A DNA stretch of 38,894 bases, taken from assembly GCA_949298985.1 (NCBI GenBank), contig CASFYV010000019.1, positions 1 through 38,894 on the forward strand. The letters are read 5' to 3'. The first letter of the stretch is position 1; the number at the start of each line of letters is the position of its first letter. Under the pieces are notes generated by a model that had not been told where the DNA came from, searched no databases, and saw only the letters and a list, made by a program, of their open reading frames with translations. Both the position numbers and the translations under genes were made by a program. This document shows positions 8,894-18,510 of this stretch, piece by piece. This stretch comes from an uncultured bacterium (GTDB taxonomy: Bacteria; Cyanobacteriota; Vampirovibrionia; Gastranaerophilales; Gastranaerophilaceae).

Positions 8894-9082
8894 TTACTTT
8901 ACATCATCTTTTATTACTATTAAATTTTTAACAATTTTCATTGCACAAGTAGGTAATACAACTTCAGCAAGTCCATCTGCAATGCTAATAATACTACCTG
9001 CTTTTAAAATTACATCTTCGCCTTTGTATTGGAATTTGTAATCGTCTTTTCTGTCAGATCTGATCGTAATTTGATTGTTCAT
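8894..9082 (-). CDS. Small conserved-looking protein after rpsR, unknown function
   Basis: I do not recognise this 62-aa protein. The start at 9082 follows AAAGGAAA at good spacing; upstream in-frame codons lack a ribosome-binding site. It starts MNNQITIRSDRKDDYKF and has alternating hydrophobic and polar residues, suggesting a small beta-rich fold. No membrane segment or Cys cluster is visible. It is the last gene of the rpsF-ssb-rpsR operon, 86 bp after rpsR, and ends 15 bp before the tuf -35. The ribosomal-operon position suggests a translation or nucleic-acid role, which is only a guess. Confidence 0.6.
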   Translation of the reverse strand: MNNQITIRSDRKDDYKFQYKGEDVILKAGSIISIADGLAEVVLPTCAMKIVKNLIVIKDDVK

Positions 9083-9168
9083 TGTAATTTCCTTTTCTTT
9101 AGATGTAAACATAGGAATGGCAAATCTCTTCACCATTCCTATTGAAATTTTAATTAAATTTTGCTGAA

Positions 9169-9399
9169 TTAGTCAAATACATAACTGATAATAGCTGCTT
9201 CTCTAGCTCTTTTAATTGCAGTTGTAATCATTCTTTGGTGTTTTGCACAGTTTCCTGTAACACGACGTGGAATAATTTTACCTGCTTCAGTTAAGTATCT
9301 TTTTAATTTTGCAGCATCTTTGTAATCGATAGATTCAACATGATCAGCACAAAAACTGCATGTTTTACGTTTTTTTCTATCTTGTTCTTGTTTTGCCAT
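9169..9399 (-). CDS. rpsR: 30S ribosomal protein S18
   Basis: S18 binds the 30S platform as a dimer with S6. The 76 aa contain the S18 core YKDAAKLKRYLTEAGKIIPR followed by RVTGNCAKHQRMITTAIKRA. An N-terminal CSFCADH gives a Cys pair typical of the zinc-type (C+) S18. It follows ssb in the usual rpsF-ssb-rpsR order, 80 bp downstream. Confidence 0.97.
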   Translation of the reverse strand: MAKQEQDRKKRKTCSFCADHVESIDYKDAAKLKRYLTEAGKIIPRRVTGNCAKHQRMITTAIKRAREAAIISYVFD

Positions 9400-9479
9400 T
9401 GTTTTTATTGCCTTTCTAGCCTTGTTATTATTTTACTTTTATTCTAAACGCCCCGTCCTCTTTACTACGCGCGCAGCAA

Positions 9480-9875
9480 CTAGAACGGAATCTCATCCTC
9501 TCCGATTAATTCATCAGAGAATTCTTCTTGCGAAAATTTTACAATATCATCACTAGAAGATGGTGAAACAGCTGCTGAAGAACCTCCAAATACTTCTATA
9601 GTATTTGCATCAATCTCATAGATTCTTCTTTCTGCTCCACTGTCATTTTTTACAGATGTGATTTGAAGCCTACCCTCTACAAGCAACTTATCTCCAACAG
9701 AAACACCTGAAACAACTTCGTCTAAAGCAGTTCTTTTTGAAATAACTCTAATAAGCATTTCTTCTCTATCACCAATATTTAGTACTAAAGATGATACCGG
9801 AACGTTATTTTGAGTAAATCTTTTTTCAGGAGCTCTAAATACTACACCTGTTACTACAGCTTTTGCTAATGACAT
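9480..9875 (-). CDS. ssb: Single-stranded DNA-binding protein
   Basis: SSB coats single-stranded DNA and recruits repair and replication proteins through its C-terminal tip. An OB fold fills about residues 1-100, followed by a Ser/Asp-rich linker. The last residues, EDEIPF, are the conserved acidic interaction tip. At 131 aa it is short, with a reduced linker. The N-terminus directly abuts a tandem repeat in the rpsF-ssb gap, so the ribosome-binding region (GAAAGTGAAG) is itself one of the repeated copies. Confidence 0.93.
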   Translation of the reverse strand: MSLAKAVVTGVVFRAPEKRFTQNNVPVSSLVLNIGDREEMLIRVISKRTALDEVVSGVSVGDKLLVEGRLQITSVKNDSGAERRIYEIDANTIEVFGGSSAAVSPSSSDDIVKFSQEEFSDELIGEDEIPF

Positions 9876-9876
9876 T

Positions 9877-10110
9877 TTTTACTTCACTTTCTAGTTTATT
9901 TTTAATTTCTACGTATTTTGCAATTATCATTACAATATCATTTTTAACAACCTCTGCAAAATACTGTTTGAAGTCAAAGCCTTTTACTTCACTTTCTAGT
10001 TTATTTTTAATTTCTACGTATTTTGCAATTATCTTTATTTACATTATTTTATAACCACTCTTGCAAAATACTGTTTAATGTAAAAGCTTTTTACTTCACT
10101 TTCTAGTTTA
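9877..10110. repeat. Tandem 105/107-bp repeat in the rpsF-ssb gap
   Basis: Two full units (9877-9981 and 9982-10088) and a third 22-bp partial copy (10089-10110) that reaches into the rpsF stop codon. Each begins TTTTACTTCACTTTCTAGTT on the plus strand. Each full unit holds an inverted repeat, GTATTTTGCA with TGCAAAATAC (9913-9922/9955-9964 and 10018-10027/10062-10071). The arms are identical between units and the loops differ. On the minus strand the unit next to ssb can be read as an open 35-codon repeat containing IIAKYVEIKNKLESEVK, but it has no good start and runs out of frame into ssb. The normal rpsF-ssb gap is a few tens of bases. Confidence 0.85.
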
Positions 10111-10410
10111 TACAGTTTGAGCTTTTTTAGCTTCTTCCATAAACATAAATCTTAATACATTGTCATTAAGTTTAAGGTTTCTTTTGAATTCAACAACTGT
10201 TTCTGCAGGTATTGATAAAATAATATTTGTAAAGTAACCATCTCTATAACCTTGAACATCATAAGCCAATTTCTTACGACCCATTTTATCAATAGATGAT
10301 ACTGTTCCTTTGTAAGATTTGATTTCTTCTGAGATTTTATCAACAACTTTGTCTAATTCTTCTGAATCAAGACTTGGTTTTAAAATCGCTAATAATTCAT
10401 AATTTTTCAT
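10108..10410 (-). CDS. rpsF: 30S ribosomal protein S6
   Basis: S6 pairs with S18 on the 30S platform. The 100 aa start MKNYELLAILKPSL and contain GRKKLAYDVQGYRDGYF, the S6 core. There is a strong Shine-Dalgarno (AAGGAGAAA) before ATG 10410. It is the first gene of the rpsF-ssb-rpsR-62aa operon. Its stop codon lies inside the last partial copy of the tandem repeat that separates it from ssb by 232 bp. Confidence 0.97.
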   Translation of the reverse strand: MKNYELLAILKPSLDSEELDKVVDKISEEIKSYKGTVSSIDKMGRKKLAYDVQGYRDGYFTNIILSIPAETVVEFKRNLKLNDNVLRFMFMEEAKKAQTV

Positions 10411-10431
10411 AATAATATTTCTCCTTATATA

Positions 10432-10462
10432 ATTATACTATCATGAACAGCATTGATGTAAA
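10432..10462 (-). promoter_or_regulatory. Promoter of the rpsF operon
   Basis: On the minus strand, -35 TTTACA (10457-10462), a 19-bp spacer (a little long) and a perfect -10 TATAAT (10432-10437). Transcription would start about 15 nt before the Shine-Dalgarno. Confidence 0.5.
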
Positions 10463-10530
10463 GTCTGATACTAAAAACTTAGGTTAAAATTTAAGATTTA
10501 TTAAGAGTTGTATACGAGCAGTTTTTATTC

Positions 10531-10539
10531 TGATATAAT
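10531..10539 (+). promoter_or_regulatory. Extended -10 promoter of the acyl-CoA synthetase gene
   Basis: TGATATAAT, an extended -10 (TGnTATAAT), with no clear -35. It lies 34 bp before ATG 10574. Confidence 0.5.
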
Positions 10540-10573
10540 ATTTAACAAAGGCTTATATATCTTGGAGGGAAGT

Positions 10574-12259
10574 ATGAAAGAACGTAAGAGTAATGTATTA
10601 TCTTTGCTTGAAGATAAGACTAATAGTTATGCTCGAAAAATTGCATTAGGTATGAAAACTCAATTTGGTTGGCAAGAAATCACTTATGATGGACTTGGCT
10701 TGATGTCAAGAAGACTTGCGGCATATTTAATGAACGACTTAGGCTTGCAAAAAGGCGAGCGTCTAGCAATTTTATCTGAATCAAAACCTGAATACGGTGC
10801 TTGTGTTTTCGCTTCTGTAATCTCCGGACTCATTACAGTTCCTCTAGATATTAAACTTACAAAATATGAATTACAATCTATATTGTCAGATTGTAATCCT
10901 TCTGTAATGCTTGTTTCTCAAACTTATATTGATAAAGCTCTTGAATTACAGAAAGTTTTACCTTCTTTAAAACACATAATAGTTATGGACGAGCATCCTG
11001 TTAATAAAGAATTAGAAAGCATTTATACTATTCCTAATAATTATACTTGCAAGTGGAGACATCGTTCCAAAAATTCTACAGTATTTATTATTTATACATC
11101 AGGAACAACCGGTTCTCCTAAAGGAGTTGAAACAACTTTTGGAAATATGCTTACTCAATTAAATGATTTGAAAGTTGCTTTTGATAGTATATTACCGAGA
11201 GGAGATATTAATATTTTATCAATACTTCCAATGAATCATTTGTTTGAAATGACAGTTGGTTTTTCAACGTTTTTGAATTTAGGGTTTTCTGTTTATTATA
11301 CTCATAATTTAAAACCAAAAGATATTTTAAATACAATGAGAGATAAAAAGATTAATTTCATGATTGTCGTTCCTGCGTTTTTAAAACTTTTAAAAACAGG
11401 CTTGGAAGCAGAAATGAAAAATCGTTCAAAATTTAGTCAAAAGATGTTTCCAATATTATTCCATATAGCAAAATTTATTCCGTTTATTTGGGCTAAAAAA
11501 CTTTTATTTTGGAAAACTCACAGTTTCTTTGGCGGAAATTTTAAAGGATGTATGTCTGGTGGAGCTCCTTTGGATTTAGATGTTGCAAAATTTTTCCAAA
11601 GAATAGGCATTCAAGTCTATGAGGTATATGGTCTTACTGAAACAAGCCCAATTGCGACTATTAATATTGAAAAAAATCGTGATTTACGTTCTGTCGGTAA
11701 ACCTCTTCCAAGCTATGAAGCAAAAATTGATCCTGAAAGCGGGGAATTATTATTAAAAGGACCTTCTATAATGAAAGGATACCACAATCGACCAGATTTA
11801 ACGGCTGAGGCTATTGATGAAAACGGTTGGTTCCATACAGGAGATATTGCAAGAATTGATGATAAAGGACGTGTTTACATAACAGGTAGAATTAAAAATA
11901 TGATTGTTTTATCCGGTGGTAAAAAAGTTTATCCTGAAGAAGTTGAAGCCGTATTAGAAAAAAGTGATATGTTTGCAGAACTTTGTGTCTTTGGAGTTTC
12001 AAGAGAAGGCGGAGCAAAAGATGGTACTGAAGATATTGCTGCTGTTGTTGTTCCTACTGAAGAGCTTAAAAACAAATATGATGATGAGACTTTGAATAAA
12101 CTTATGAAAGATGAAGTGAAAAGACTTTCTCAAAGACTCACTCCTTATAAACGTCCAATAAATATCACTGTACTAAAAGAGACTTTACCAAGAACAAAAA
12201 AATCAACAGTTCAAAGGAATAAAGTTAAAGAAATGGTATACAGTGCTAAAACTAATTAA
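10574..12259 (+). CDS. AMP-binding acyl-CoA synthetase (long-chain fatty-acid-CoA ligase type)
   Basis: This ANL-superfamily enzyme activates a carboxylic acid to acyl-AMP and then to a thioester. The P-loop YTSGTTGSPKG, the A5 motif YGLTETSP, the A7/A8 region GWFHTGDIA and GRIKNMIVLSGGKKVYPEE are all visible. A lysine-rich C-terminal LPRTKKSTVQRNK carries the likely catalytic Lys. The 561 aa start at ATG 10574 after a strong GGAGGGA site; an upstream TTG at 10508 has none. It could be an acyl-CoA or acyl-ACP synthetase that recycles or imports fatty acids. Nothing adjacent fixes the substrate. It is divergent from rpsF. Confidence 0.88.
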   Translation: MKERKSNVLSLLEDKTNSYARKIALGMKTQFGWQEITYDGLGLMSRRLAAYLMNDLGLQKGERLAILSESKPEYGACVFASVISGLITVPLDIKLTKYELQSILSDCNPSVMLVSQTYIDKALELQKVLPSLKHIIVMDEHPVNKELESIYTIPNNYTCKWRHRSKNSTVFIIYTSGTTGSPKGVETTFGNMLTQLNDLKVAFDSILPRGDINILSILPMNHLFEMTVGFSTFLNLGFSVYYTHNLKPKDILNTMRDKKINFMIVVPAFLKLLKTGLEAEMKNRSKFSQKMFPILFHIAKFIPFIWAKKLLFWKTHSFFGGNFKGCMSGGAPLDLDVAKFFQRIGIQVYEVYGLTETSPIATINIEKNRDLRSVGKPLPSYEAKIDPESGELLLKGPSIMKGYHNRPDLTAEAIDENGWFHTGDIARIDDKGRVYITGRIKNMIVLSGGKKVYPEEVEAVLEKSDMFAELCVFGVSREGGAKDGTEDIAAVVVPTEELKNKYDDETLNKLMKDEVKRLSQRLTPYKRPINITVLKETLPRTKKSTVQRNKVKEMVYSAKTN

Positions 12260-12378
12260 TAATATAAACAAGCTTTGTAAACTTTTGTAAAATTTTTCTT
12301 ATTTCCTCTAAAGTTTATATAAAATATGCCGATATCTCTACTATAAAAAATTATTAGGGAAAATAAGGAGTAAAATTT

Positions 12379-14703
12379 ATGTCAAACGAAATTTCAAGAG
12401 TTTACCAATTCTTAGCTGAACGTCCTGATTGGAAAACAGAAATGGACACTAACAATGATGGAACAATTTTAAAATCAGAATTTAGGGATTTTTTAACTGC
12501 TGAATTTGATTGGTCTAGTTTAGAAGGTTGGAATGGAGAAACTTCTAAACAAACAGATTTAATTAATGACTTTTGGAAATCGATTGATACTACTCAAACC
12601 GGTAATATAACAGGTACAAATTTTAAAAATAAAAACGCACTTGATTCAAAAGAAATTACAAATATGAACCTTAAAATTGAAATGTATGAAATTTTAAATG
12701 AATACACTTCAACATTATCAATACCAAGTGTTGTATCAGATAGTTCACGTTGGAAACAATCTGTAAGTCAAAGTTTAGCAAATTTAACTGAAACATTTAT
12801 TAAAAATGGCGGTGTAAAAGAAGATTTACTTGCCTATTTAGAAAGTGTTTCAGAAGGTGTTCAAAATAAAACTACTGCAGACTGTGTTGCAGATGAATAC
12901 TTAAATAGTGAATTAAAAGATTTTATGAAAGAATATAATTATTCATACCTTGAAGATACAACTTTACAAGGAATAATTAATAATTACATTCAAAATATTC
13001 CTGAAGAAAGCACTGCTGAAGATATCAAATCTACAGTTCAATTAATAGTAGATGCTTACCTTGCTACTGCCGGAATAAAAGAAGATAATGCCTTTGACTT
13101 AGGTGCTTATGGTTATACTGTAAATGATGCAACAACTCTTAATGATTTACAAAAAACATATTTAACAAAAACATTACAAACAACTTTTGAAAGTGTTCAA
13201 AATGAATCAAATTACGAAGCTAACAAAGAATTATATGATAATGCTGTTAATGAATTTATAAATAGTATTCTTTCAAATGCTAAATTTAATGATTTTGAAA
13301 CAATAAAAGGTTATACTTACGAAATGTTTACTAATAGTGAACAATATAAAGAAGTAACTGACGTTGTTACCGCAAAAGAATTATTACAAAGTGACGAATT
13401 ATATAACAAAGTTGCATCTGAAATAAATCAATCACTAGCAGATTTAATCAAAAAGGACGGTAGATACTTAAAAGTAATGGACGATATAGAAGCACAAATG
13501 ATTACAAAAGTAAAATCCGGCGAATTTTCTGTTAATGGTAATTTAGATACAAATGCAGCTTTAGAGTGGGCAGTTGGACAAATTAAAAGTAGAATTATGG
13601 AATTCTATGAAAACGGTTTAGGCAATTTAAGTATTAGTGAATTAAATAATGTATATGATCAATTAGAAGCTGCTGCAAAACAGGAAGTCGACGATGATAA
13701 ATCATTAAATGCGTATAGAGATGCTGCAATTAAATATTGTGATGCTATTGCTAAAAAATCTAATGAATTAAAAGAAGCAGTTGTAAAACTATTTGGAGAT
13801 AGCTGGGCAACTTCTATCAAAAAAATGTATCCGTCTGAAATCACTGAATTAATGACAGAATTAAAAGCCAATGCTTTAAAAATTGGAGAAATCGAAAATT
13901 ACACTGTATCAGACATAAGCGGTATTGAAAATAATATTGCATTAGACAATGGAACTACAAACAATTATTACTTATCAGCAAATGTTAAAAATGGAAGCTA
14001 TGATGTAGATGCTTCTAAGATTTCTTATCAATGCACAGGTGATATTGCTCAATTTAATGCTCCAAATAATTTAGTAATAACAGCACCAAGTGCAGCAGGT
14101 ATTTATAAAGTAACGATTCAAACATTATATGATGGACAACCAATTGGCGAACCAAAAACTGTACAAGTTACTGTTAAACCATCTACAGAAAAAATTATTG
14201 GAGACGTTAAAGATTGGGGTGGCTTAAAAACAGAACACATTGAATCTTGGAGTGTAAATAAAAATAAACAAATTATTGAAACAAGTTTTACAGACTTATA
14301 TAACCAAGATGCTACTATCAGATTACACGTTAAAATGGATAAAAAAGGTGCTGATTGGAGTAACCAAAAAGAAGTTGTTCAAGAAAGAATTACTCAAGTT
14401 GGTGATTTAGTTGTCGCAGCATTGGCAACCTCTGGATTAGACAAATCAAAATTACAAACAGCAGCTTCAACTGTTATTAACAGATACATGACACAAGGCA
14501 TTGCAAAAACTGAAAATGATAAAGGTACAAATTCTACAGATATTACTAACAATGCTCATAATTATATGACTGAAAACCGAGAACTTACAAGAGATCAAAT
14601 TGTTCAATGTAAGGATACTGATGGAAAAGATTCAGTTGCATTTATGATACACTTTAAAGATTTTGTAGATTCTGTTTTAGAAGAATACTGGAAATTAGTA
14701 TAA
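12379..14703 (+). CDS. Large EF-hand and Ig-like repeat protein, function unknown
   Basis: I do not recognise a family for this 774-aa protein. A canonical calcium-binding EF-hand loop lies at residues 23-34 (D-T-N-N-D-G-T-I-L-K-S-E) and a degenerate second loop at 70-81 (DTTQTGNITGTN). A long, acidic, helix-rich middle follows (about 100-520). A beta-rich Ig/cadherin-like module then runs at about 525-600 (CTGDIAQFNAPNN to QVTVKPS), with another mixed domain to the end. No Sec signal peptide or membrane helix is seen, which is odd for an adhesin-like layout. The strong Shine-Dalgarno AAGGAG and its own terminator suggest a monocistronic, well-expressed gene. A surface or secreted calcium-dependent structural protein is a guess. 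Confidence 0.75.
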   Translation: MSNEISRVYQFLAERPDWKTEMDTNNDGTILKSEFRDFLTAEFDWSSLEGWNGETSKQTDLINDFWKSIDTTQTGNITGTNFKNKNALDSKEITNMNLKIEMYEILNEYTSTLSIPSVVSDSSRWKQSVSQSLANLTETFIKNGGVKEDLLAYLESVSEGVQNKTTADCVADEYLNSELKDFMKEYNYSYLEDTTLQGIINNYIQNIPEESTAEDIKSTVQLIVDAYLATAGIKEDNAFDLGAYGYTVNDATTLNDLQKTYLTKTLQTTFESVQNESNYEANKELYDNAVNEFINSILSNAKFNDFETIKGYTYEMFTNSEQYKEVTDVVTAKELLQSDELYNKVASEINQSLADLIKKDGRYLKVMDDIEAQMITKVKSGEFSVNGNLDTNAALEWAVGQIKSRIMEFYENGLGNLSISELNNVYDQLEAAAKQEVDDDKSLNAYRDAAIKYCDAIAKKSNELKEAVVKLFGDSWATSIKKMYPSEITELMTELKANALKIGEIENYTVSDISGIENNIALDNGTTNNYYLSANVKNGSYDVDASKISYQCTGDIAQFNAPNNLVITAPSAAGIYKVTIQTLYDGQPIGEPKTVQVTVKPSTEKIIGDVKDWGGLKTEHIESWSVNKNKQIIETSFTDLYNQDATIRLHVKMDKKGADWSNQKEVVQERITQVGDLVVAALATSGLDKSKLQTAASTVINRYMTQGIAKTENDKGTNSTDITNNAHNYMTENRELTRDQIVQCKDTDGKDSVAFMIHFKDFVDSVLEEYWKLV

Positions 14704-14741
14704 AAAAAGAGCCTTCCTTTAAAGGAAGGCTCTTTTTTTAT
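14701..14741. terminator. Bidirectional terminator between the EF-hand gene and clpX
   Basis: The palindrome AGAGCCTTCCTTT/AAAGGAAGGCTCT (14708-14733) is flanked by A7 on the left and T7 on the right. It therefore works on both strands. It overlaps the stop codons of both convergent genes. Confidence 0.9.
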
Positions 14742-16069
14742 GCAATCTCTGCTCTTGTTTTTTCAGAAATATCTTTTGGTTTACTATTAGGAAGATGGAT
14801 TAATTCTGCTTGATTATCCACTTCTTCCTGTTTTTCAACCATTTCCTTTGTTATAGTGAACTTAGTAATATCATGCTTTGTCGGAATATCATACATTACA
14901 TCCAACATCAACTCTTCTACTATTGAACGTAATGCTCTTGCCCCTGTCTTTCTCTTAATCGCTTTTTGTGCAATTAAATCTATTGCTTCAGGTTCAAAAT
15001 CTAACTCTACTCCATCCATTTCCAATAAACACTTATATTGCTTCAATACAGCATTCTTAGGTTCAGTTAAAATCATTTTTAAAGTTTTTTCATCCAAAGC
15101 ATCTAATACCGCATAAACAGGAATTCTACCAATAAATTCCGGTATCAAACCAAATTTCAACAAGTCTTCAGGTTGTAATTTTTTAAGCAATCTAGCAGAA
15201 GCTTGTTCTTTTTCAACTTGAGTTGGAGCAGTCTTACCAAAGCCAATAGATGTTCCATCTTTAACTCTATGTTCAATAATTTTATCCAAATCTACAAAAG
15301 CTCCACCAACTATAAATAAAATGTTACTTGTATCAATTTGAATCATTTCTTGTTGAGGATGTTTTCTTCCGCCTTGAGGAGGAACATTTGATAAAGTTCC
15401 TTCAATAAGTTTTAATAAAGCTTGTTGAACACCTTCTCCTGATACATCCCTTGTAATTGATGTATTTTCAGACTTTCTTGCAATTTTATCAATTTCATCA
15501 ATGTAAATAATACCTTTTTCTGCTCTTTTTACATCATAATCAGCATTTTGATATAATCTTAATAAAATATTTTCAACATCATCGCCAACATAACCGGCTT
15601 CTGTCAAAGTCGTAGCATCCGCTACAGCAAATGGTACATCAAGCATTTTTGCTAAAGTTTGTGCCAAAAGTGTTTTTCCACTACCTGTAGGACCTACAAG
15701 CAATATATTTGATTTTTGAATTTCAACACCATTTTTATCTTCTTTTTGGTTATGTTTTAAACGTTTGTAGTGATTATAAACAGCAACTGATAAAACTTTT
15801 TTAGCATCATCTTGACCAACAATATGTTGATCTAAATATTCTTTGATTTCATGAGGTTTTGGAATTGGTTTTTCTTCAACATCTTCTTGATGTTTTTCAC
15901 CTTTTTCTTTTATACCTTCTTTTGCTTCAAAAAATTCTTCATCTAAAATTTCATTACAAAGTTCAACACATTCATCACAGATAAAAACGTCAGGTCCAGC
16001 AATTAATTTTTTAACCTGATCTTGTGTTTTTCCGCAAAATGAACATTTTAGTCTATCATTTGATGCCAT
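14738..16069 (-). CDS. clpX: ATP-dependent Clp protease ATP-binding subunit ClpX
   Basis: ClpX is the hexameric unfoldase that feeds proteins to ClpP. The N-terminal zinc-binding domain has C9, C12, C31 and C34. The Walker A GPTGSGKT (126-133), Walker B IIYIDEID, pore-loop region [11 protein letters not shown] and sensor-2 GARALRSI are intact. The ClpP-docking IGF loop is visible in TSIGFGK. The 443 aa are somewhat longer than average, with a charged insert after the zinc domain. It lies downstream of clpP on the same strand, separated by a hairpin. Confidence 0.97.
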   Translation of the reverse strand: MASNDRLKCSFCGKTQDQVKKLIAGPDVFICDECVELCNEILDEEFFEAKEGIKEKGEKHQEDVEEKPIPKPHEIKEYLDQHIVGQDDAKKVLSVAVYNHYKRLKHNQKEDKNGVEIQKSNILLVGPTGSGKTLLAQTLAKMLDVPFAVADATTLTEAGYVGDDVENILLRLYQNADYDVKRAEKGIIYIDEIDKIARKSENTSITRDVSGEGVQQALLKLIEGTLSNVPPQGGRKHPQQEMIQIDTSNILFIVGGAFVDLDKIIEHRVKDGTSIGFGKTAPTQVEKEQASARLLKKLQPEDLLKFGLIPEFIGRIPVYAVLDALDEKTLKMILTEPKNAVLKQYKCLLEMDGVELDFEPEAIDLIAQKAIKRKTGARALRSIVEELMLDVMYDIPTKHDITKFTITKEMVEKQEEVDNQAELIHLPNSKPKDISEKTRAEIA

Positions 16070-16116
16070 AATATCTCCCGTATTATTAAATCTATTTATA
16101 TTTTAAGCTTAAAATA

Positions 16117-16137
16117 TTTGGGGGACAAGCCCCCAAA
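16117..16137 (-). terminator. Hairpin between clpP and clpX (attenuator or weak terminator)
   Basis: TTTGGGGG (16117-16124), loop ACAAG, CCCCCAAA (16130-16137), followed on the minus strand by TATTTT. It is GC-rich in an AT-rich genome. It may terminate or partly attenuate the clpP transcript before clpX, or process the mRNA. Confidence 0.55.
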
Positions 16138-16140
16138 TAA

Positions 16141-16725
16141 CTAAATATCTTTTGTAATAACTTTGTCAATCATACCATATTCTAAAGCTTCTTGAGGAGT
16201 CATAATATAATCTCTATCAGTATCTTTTTCAATTTTCTTGATAGATTGACCCGTATTAGAAGCCATAATTTCATTCAATGTTTTCTTAATTCTCAAAATT
16301 TCTTGAGCTTGAATTTCAATATCAGTAGCTTGTCCTTGAGCACCACCTAAAGGTTGGTGGATAAGAACTCTTGAATGAGGAAGAGCCATTCTCTTACCTT
16401 TTGCACCTGAACATAATAAAAATGCACCCATTGAAGCTGCTTGACCTAAACAAATTGTTGATACATCTGCTCTTATATGTTGCATTGTATCATATATTGC
16501 TAAACCTGCTGTTACACTTCCTCCTGGAGAGTTGATATAAAGCATAATATCTTTTTCAGGATTTTCACTATCTAATAACAATAATTGAGCTACAATCAAA
16601 TTTGCTACCATATCATCTACAGGTGTTCCTAAAAAGATAATTCTTTCTCTTAATAATCTTGAAAAAATATCAAAAGAACGTTCGCCTCTGCTTGATTGTT
16701 CTATTACTACAGGTACAAAACTCAT
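16141..16725 (-). CDS. clpP: ATP-dependent Clp protease proteolytic subunit ClpP
   Basis: ClpP is a serine protease forming two stacked heptameric rings. The catalytic triad is visible: S98 in [12 protein letters not shown]123 in RVLIHQP and D172 in DTDRDYIM. The oxyanion-hole SPGGSVTAG (66-74) is intact. The 194 aa match the usual length. It is the first gene of the clpP-clpX pair, with two candidate promoters upstream. Confidence 0.97.
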   Translation of the reverse strand: MSFVPVVIEQSSRGERSFDIFSRLLRERIIFLGTPVDDMVANLIVAQLLLLDSENPEKDIMLYINSPGGSVTAGLAIYDTMQHIRADVSTICLGQAASMGAFLLCSGAKGKRMALPHSRVLIHQPLGGAQGQATDIEIQAQEILRIKKTLNEIMASNTGQSIKKIEKDTDRDYIMTPQEALEYGMIDKVITKDI

Positions 16726-16769
16726 ATTCTTCTTTTCCTTTCTTCTTATATAGACACTTTAACTAAATG

Positions 16770-16798
16770 ATTATACCTTAGATAAAAGTTTTCTAAAA
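16770..16798 (-). promoter_or_regulatory. Proximal clpP promoter
   Basis: On the minus strand, -10 TATAAT (16770-16775), a 17-bp spacer and a weak -35 TTTTAG. It lies 44 bp before the clpP ATG. Confidence 0.45.
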
Positions 16799-16837
16799 TA
16801 AGCAATTTGTATGAATCTTTATTATTGGGTTGCCAAC

Positions 16838-16866
16838 ATTATAGCACAAAAATATTCTTATATAAA
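16838..16866 (-). promoter_or_regulatory. Distal clpP promoter (extended -10)
   Basis: On the minus strand, TGCTATAAT (extended -10, core 16838-16843), a 17-bp spacer and -35 TTTATA (16861-16866). A second promoter upstream of clpP is consistent with stress control. Confidence 0.5.
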
Positions 16867-16874
16867 TAAAAATA

Positions 16875-18500
16875 CTAAACAATTGCTCCGTGACTAGCAT
16901 CTTGAACTATTCTTGAATATTTCGCTAAATAACCTTTAGCCTTGCTCTGAAAAGGCTTCAGCTCTTTTCTTCGTTGAGCTAATTCTTCATCGCTTACTAA
17001 CAATTCAAGAATTCTCTTATTAATATCGATTCTAATTTTATCTCCATCTTTAATTAAAGCAATAACTCCACCATTAGCAGCTTCTGGACAAATATGTCCG
17101 ACACAAATTCCTCTTGTGCCGCCTGAAAATCTTCCATCAGTTATTAATGCAGCTTTAGTCCCAAGACCTTTTCCTACCAAAAGTGAAGTCGGTGCTAACA
17201 TTTCTCTCATGCCCGGTCCACCTTTAGGACCTTCATAACGAATTACAATTACATCGCCTTCTTTTATCAAGTCATTTTCTAAAGCATTCATTGCTTCTTC
17301 TTCTGAATCAAAAGTTTTTGCAACCCCTTCAAATTCATAACAACTTTCATCCACTGCAGAAATTTTTATAACCGAACCTTCCTGTGCAATATTTCCATAT
17401 AATATACCTAAACCTGGTTTTGTTGTAAAAGGTTCTAAATAATCGTGAATAATACTTTTATCTACATACAAATTATTTTTATATTTTCCACCAACATATT
17501 CAGGTACACTTCTAACAAGTTCATTAATAACAGCAGGAATTCCTCCAGCATTATGAAATTGCGTCATTGTAATGTTAGAAGAGGGTTCTAATTTTACAAA
17601 TTGATGAATTTTATATGATAAATCTTCAAAATCTTTTAATGTAACATTAATTTCCGCAGCATTTGCTACTGCTAAAATATGTAAAAATGAATTAGTAGAG
17701 CCTCCCATAGCCAAATCTGCAATAATTGCATTTCGTAATGAATCTCTAGTAATTATATCCAAAGGTTTTATATCATTTTTTACCCAATCTACTATTTGCA
17801 TACCACTATCAAATGCGATTCTTCTTTTTTGAGAAGAAACTGCAGCAGATGTTGCACAATAAGGAAGACTCATTCCTATAACTTCTGTAAGACAAGCCAT
17901 TGTATTAGCTGTATACAGACCTTGACAAGCTCCTGCTGAAGGACAAGAAGCTTCTTCTAATTCAATAAGTCTTTTTTCAGAGATTTCACCGTTTCTATAC
18001 TTACCAATTGATTCAAAAGCTCCTTTTATCATTGTTAATTTTTCACATTGACTTTCTCCATCAAGCATAGGCCCTGCTGTTACTATAATTGTTGGAATAT
18101 TTATTCTAGCTGCAGCTATTAGCATAGCAGGAGTGATTTTATCGCAATTTGAAAGAAGTACAAGACCATCTAATTGATGAGCATTCGCTACTGTTTCGAC
18201 ACAATCTGCAATTAAATCTCTTGAAGGAAGTGAATATTGCATACCGGAATGTCCCATTGCAATGCCATCACATACCGCAGGCACTCCAAAAATAAAAGCT
18301 TGACCACCTGCTGAATGAATACCTTTTTCTATCTGTCTTTCTAAATCTCTCATTCCTATATGACCTGGAACTAAATCAGAAAAAGAACTAGCGATTCCTA
18401 TAAATGGAGAACTTATATTTTTTTTAGAAACTCCGGTCGCCATTAAAAGACTTCTGTGTGGTGTTCTTGCAATCCCTTTTTTAATATTATCACTTCTCAT
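16875..18500 (-). CDS. ilvD: Dihydroxy-acid dehydratase
   Basis: It dehydrates dihydroxyisovalerate and dihydroxymethylvalerate to the 2-keto acids in valine and isoleucine synthesis, using an iron-sulfur cluster. The cluster Cys motifs [10 protein letters not shown] and [16 protein letters not shown] are visible, as are the IlvD/Edd signature regions [16 protein letters not shown] (here [15 protein letters not shown]) and GHICPEA. The 541 aa begin at ATG 18500; a GTG at 18533 lies inside a hairpin and has no ribosome-binding site. Other ilv genes are not adjacent. The Shine-Dalgarno GAAAGGG sits in the 3' arm of a hairpin just upstream, which may regulate translation. Confidence 0.95.
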   Translation of the reverse strand: MRSDNIKKGIARTPHRSLLMATGVSKKNISSPFIGIASSFSDLVPGHIGMRDLERQIEKGIHSAGGQAFIFGVPAVCDGIAMGHSGMQYSLPSRDLIADCVETVANAHQLDGLVLLSNCDKITPAMLIAAARINIPTIIVTAGPMLDGESQCEKLTMIKGAFESIGKYRNGEISEKRLIELEEASCPSAGACQGLYTANTMACLTEVIGMSLPYCATSAAVSSQKRRIAFDSGMQIVDWVKNDIKPLDIITRDSLRNAIIADLAMGGSTNSFLHILAVANAAEINVTLKDFEDLSYKIHQFVKLEPSSNITMTQFHNAGGIPAVINELVRSVPEYVGGKYKNNLYVDKSIIHDYLEPFTTKPGLGILYGNIAQEGSVIKISAVDESCYEFEGVAKTFDSEEEAMNALENDLIKEGDVIVIRYEGPKGGPGMREMLAPTSLLVGKGLGTKAALITDGRFSGGTRGICVGHICPEAANGGVIALIKDGDKIRIDINKRILELLVSDEELAQRRKELKPFQSKAKGYLAKYSRIVQDASHGAIV

Positions 18501-18510
18501 AAAATAAAAA

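Noticed and set aside
9863..10054. Plus-strand open frame across the rpsF-ssb repeat
   Set aside because: Its translation simply mirrors the tandem DNA repeat and has no start signal.
9877..10110. CRISPR array
   Set aside because: Only two long units, no short regular spacers, and the unit lies inside a ribosomal operon.
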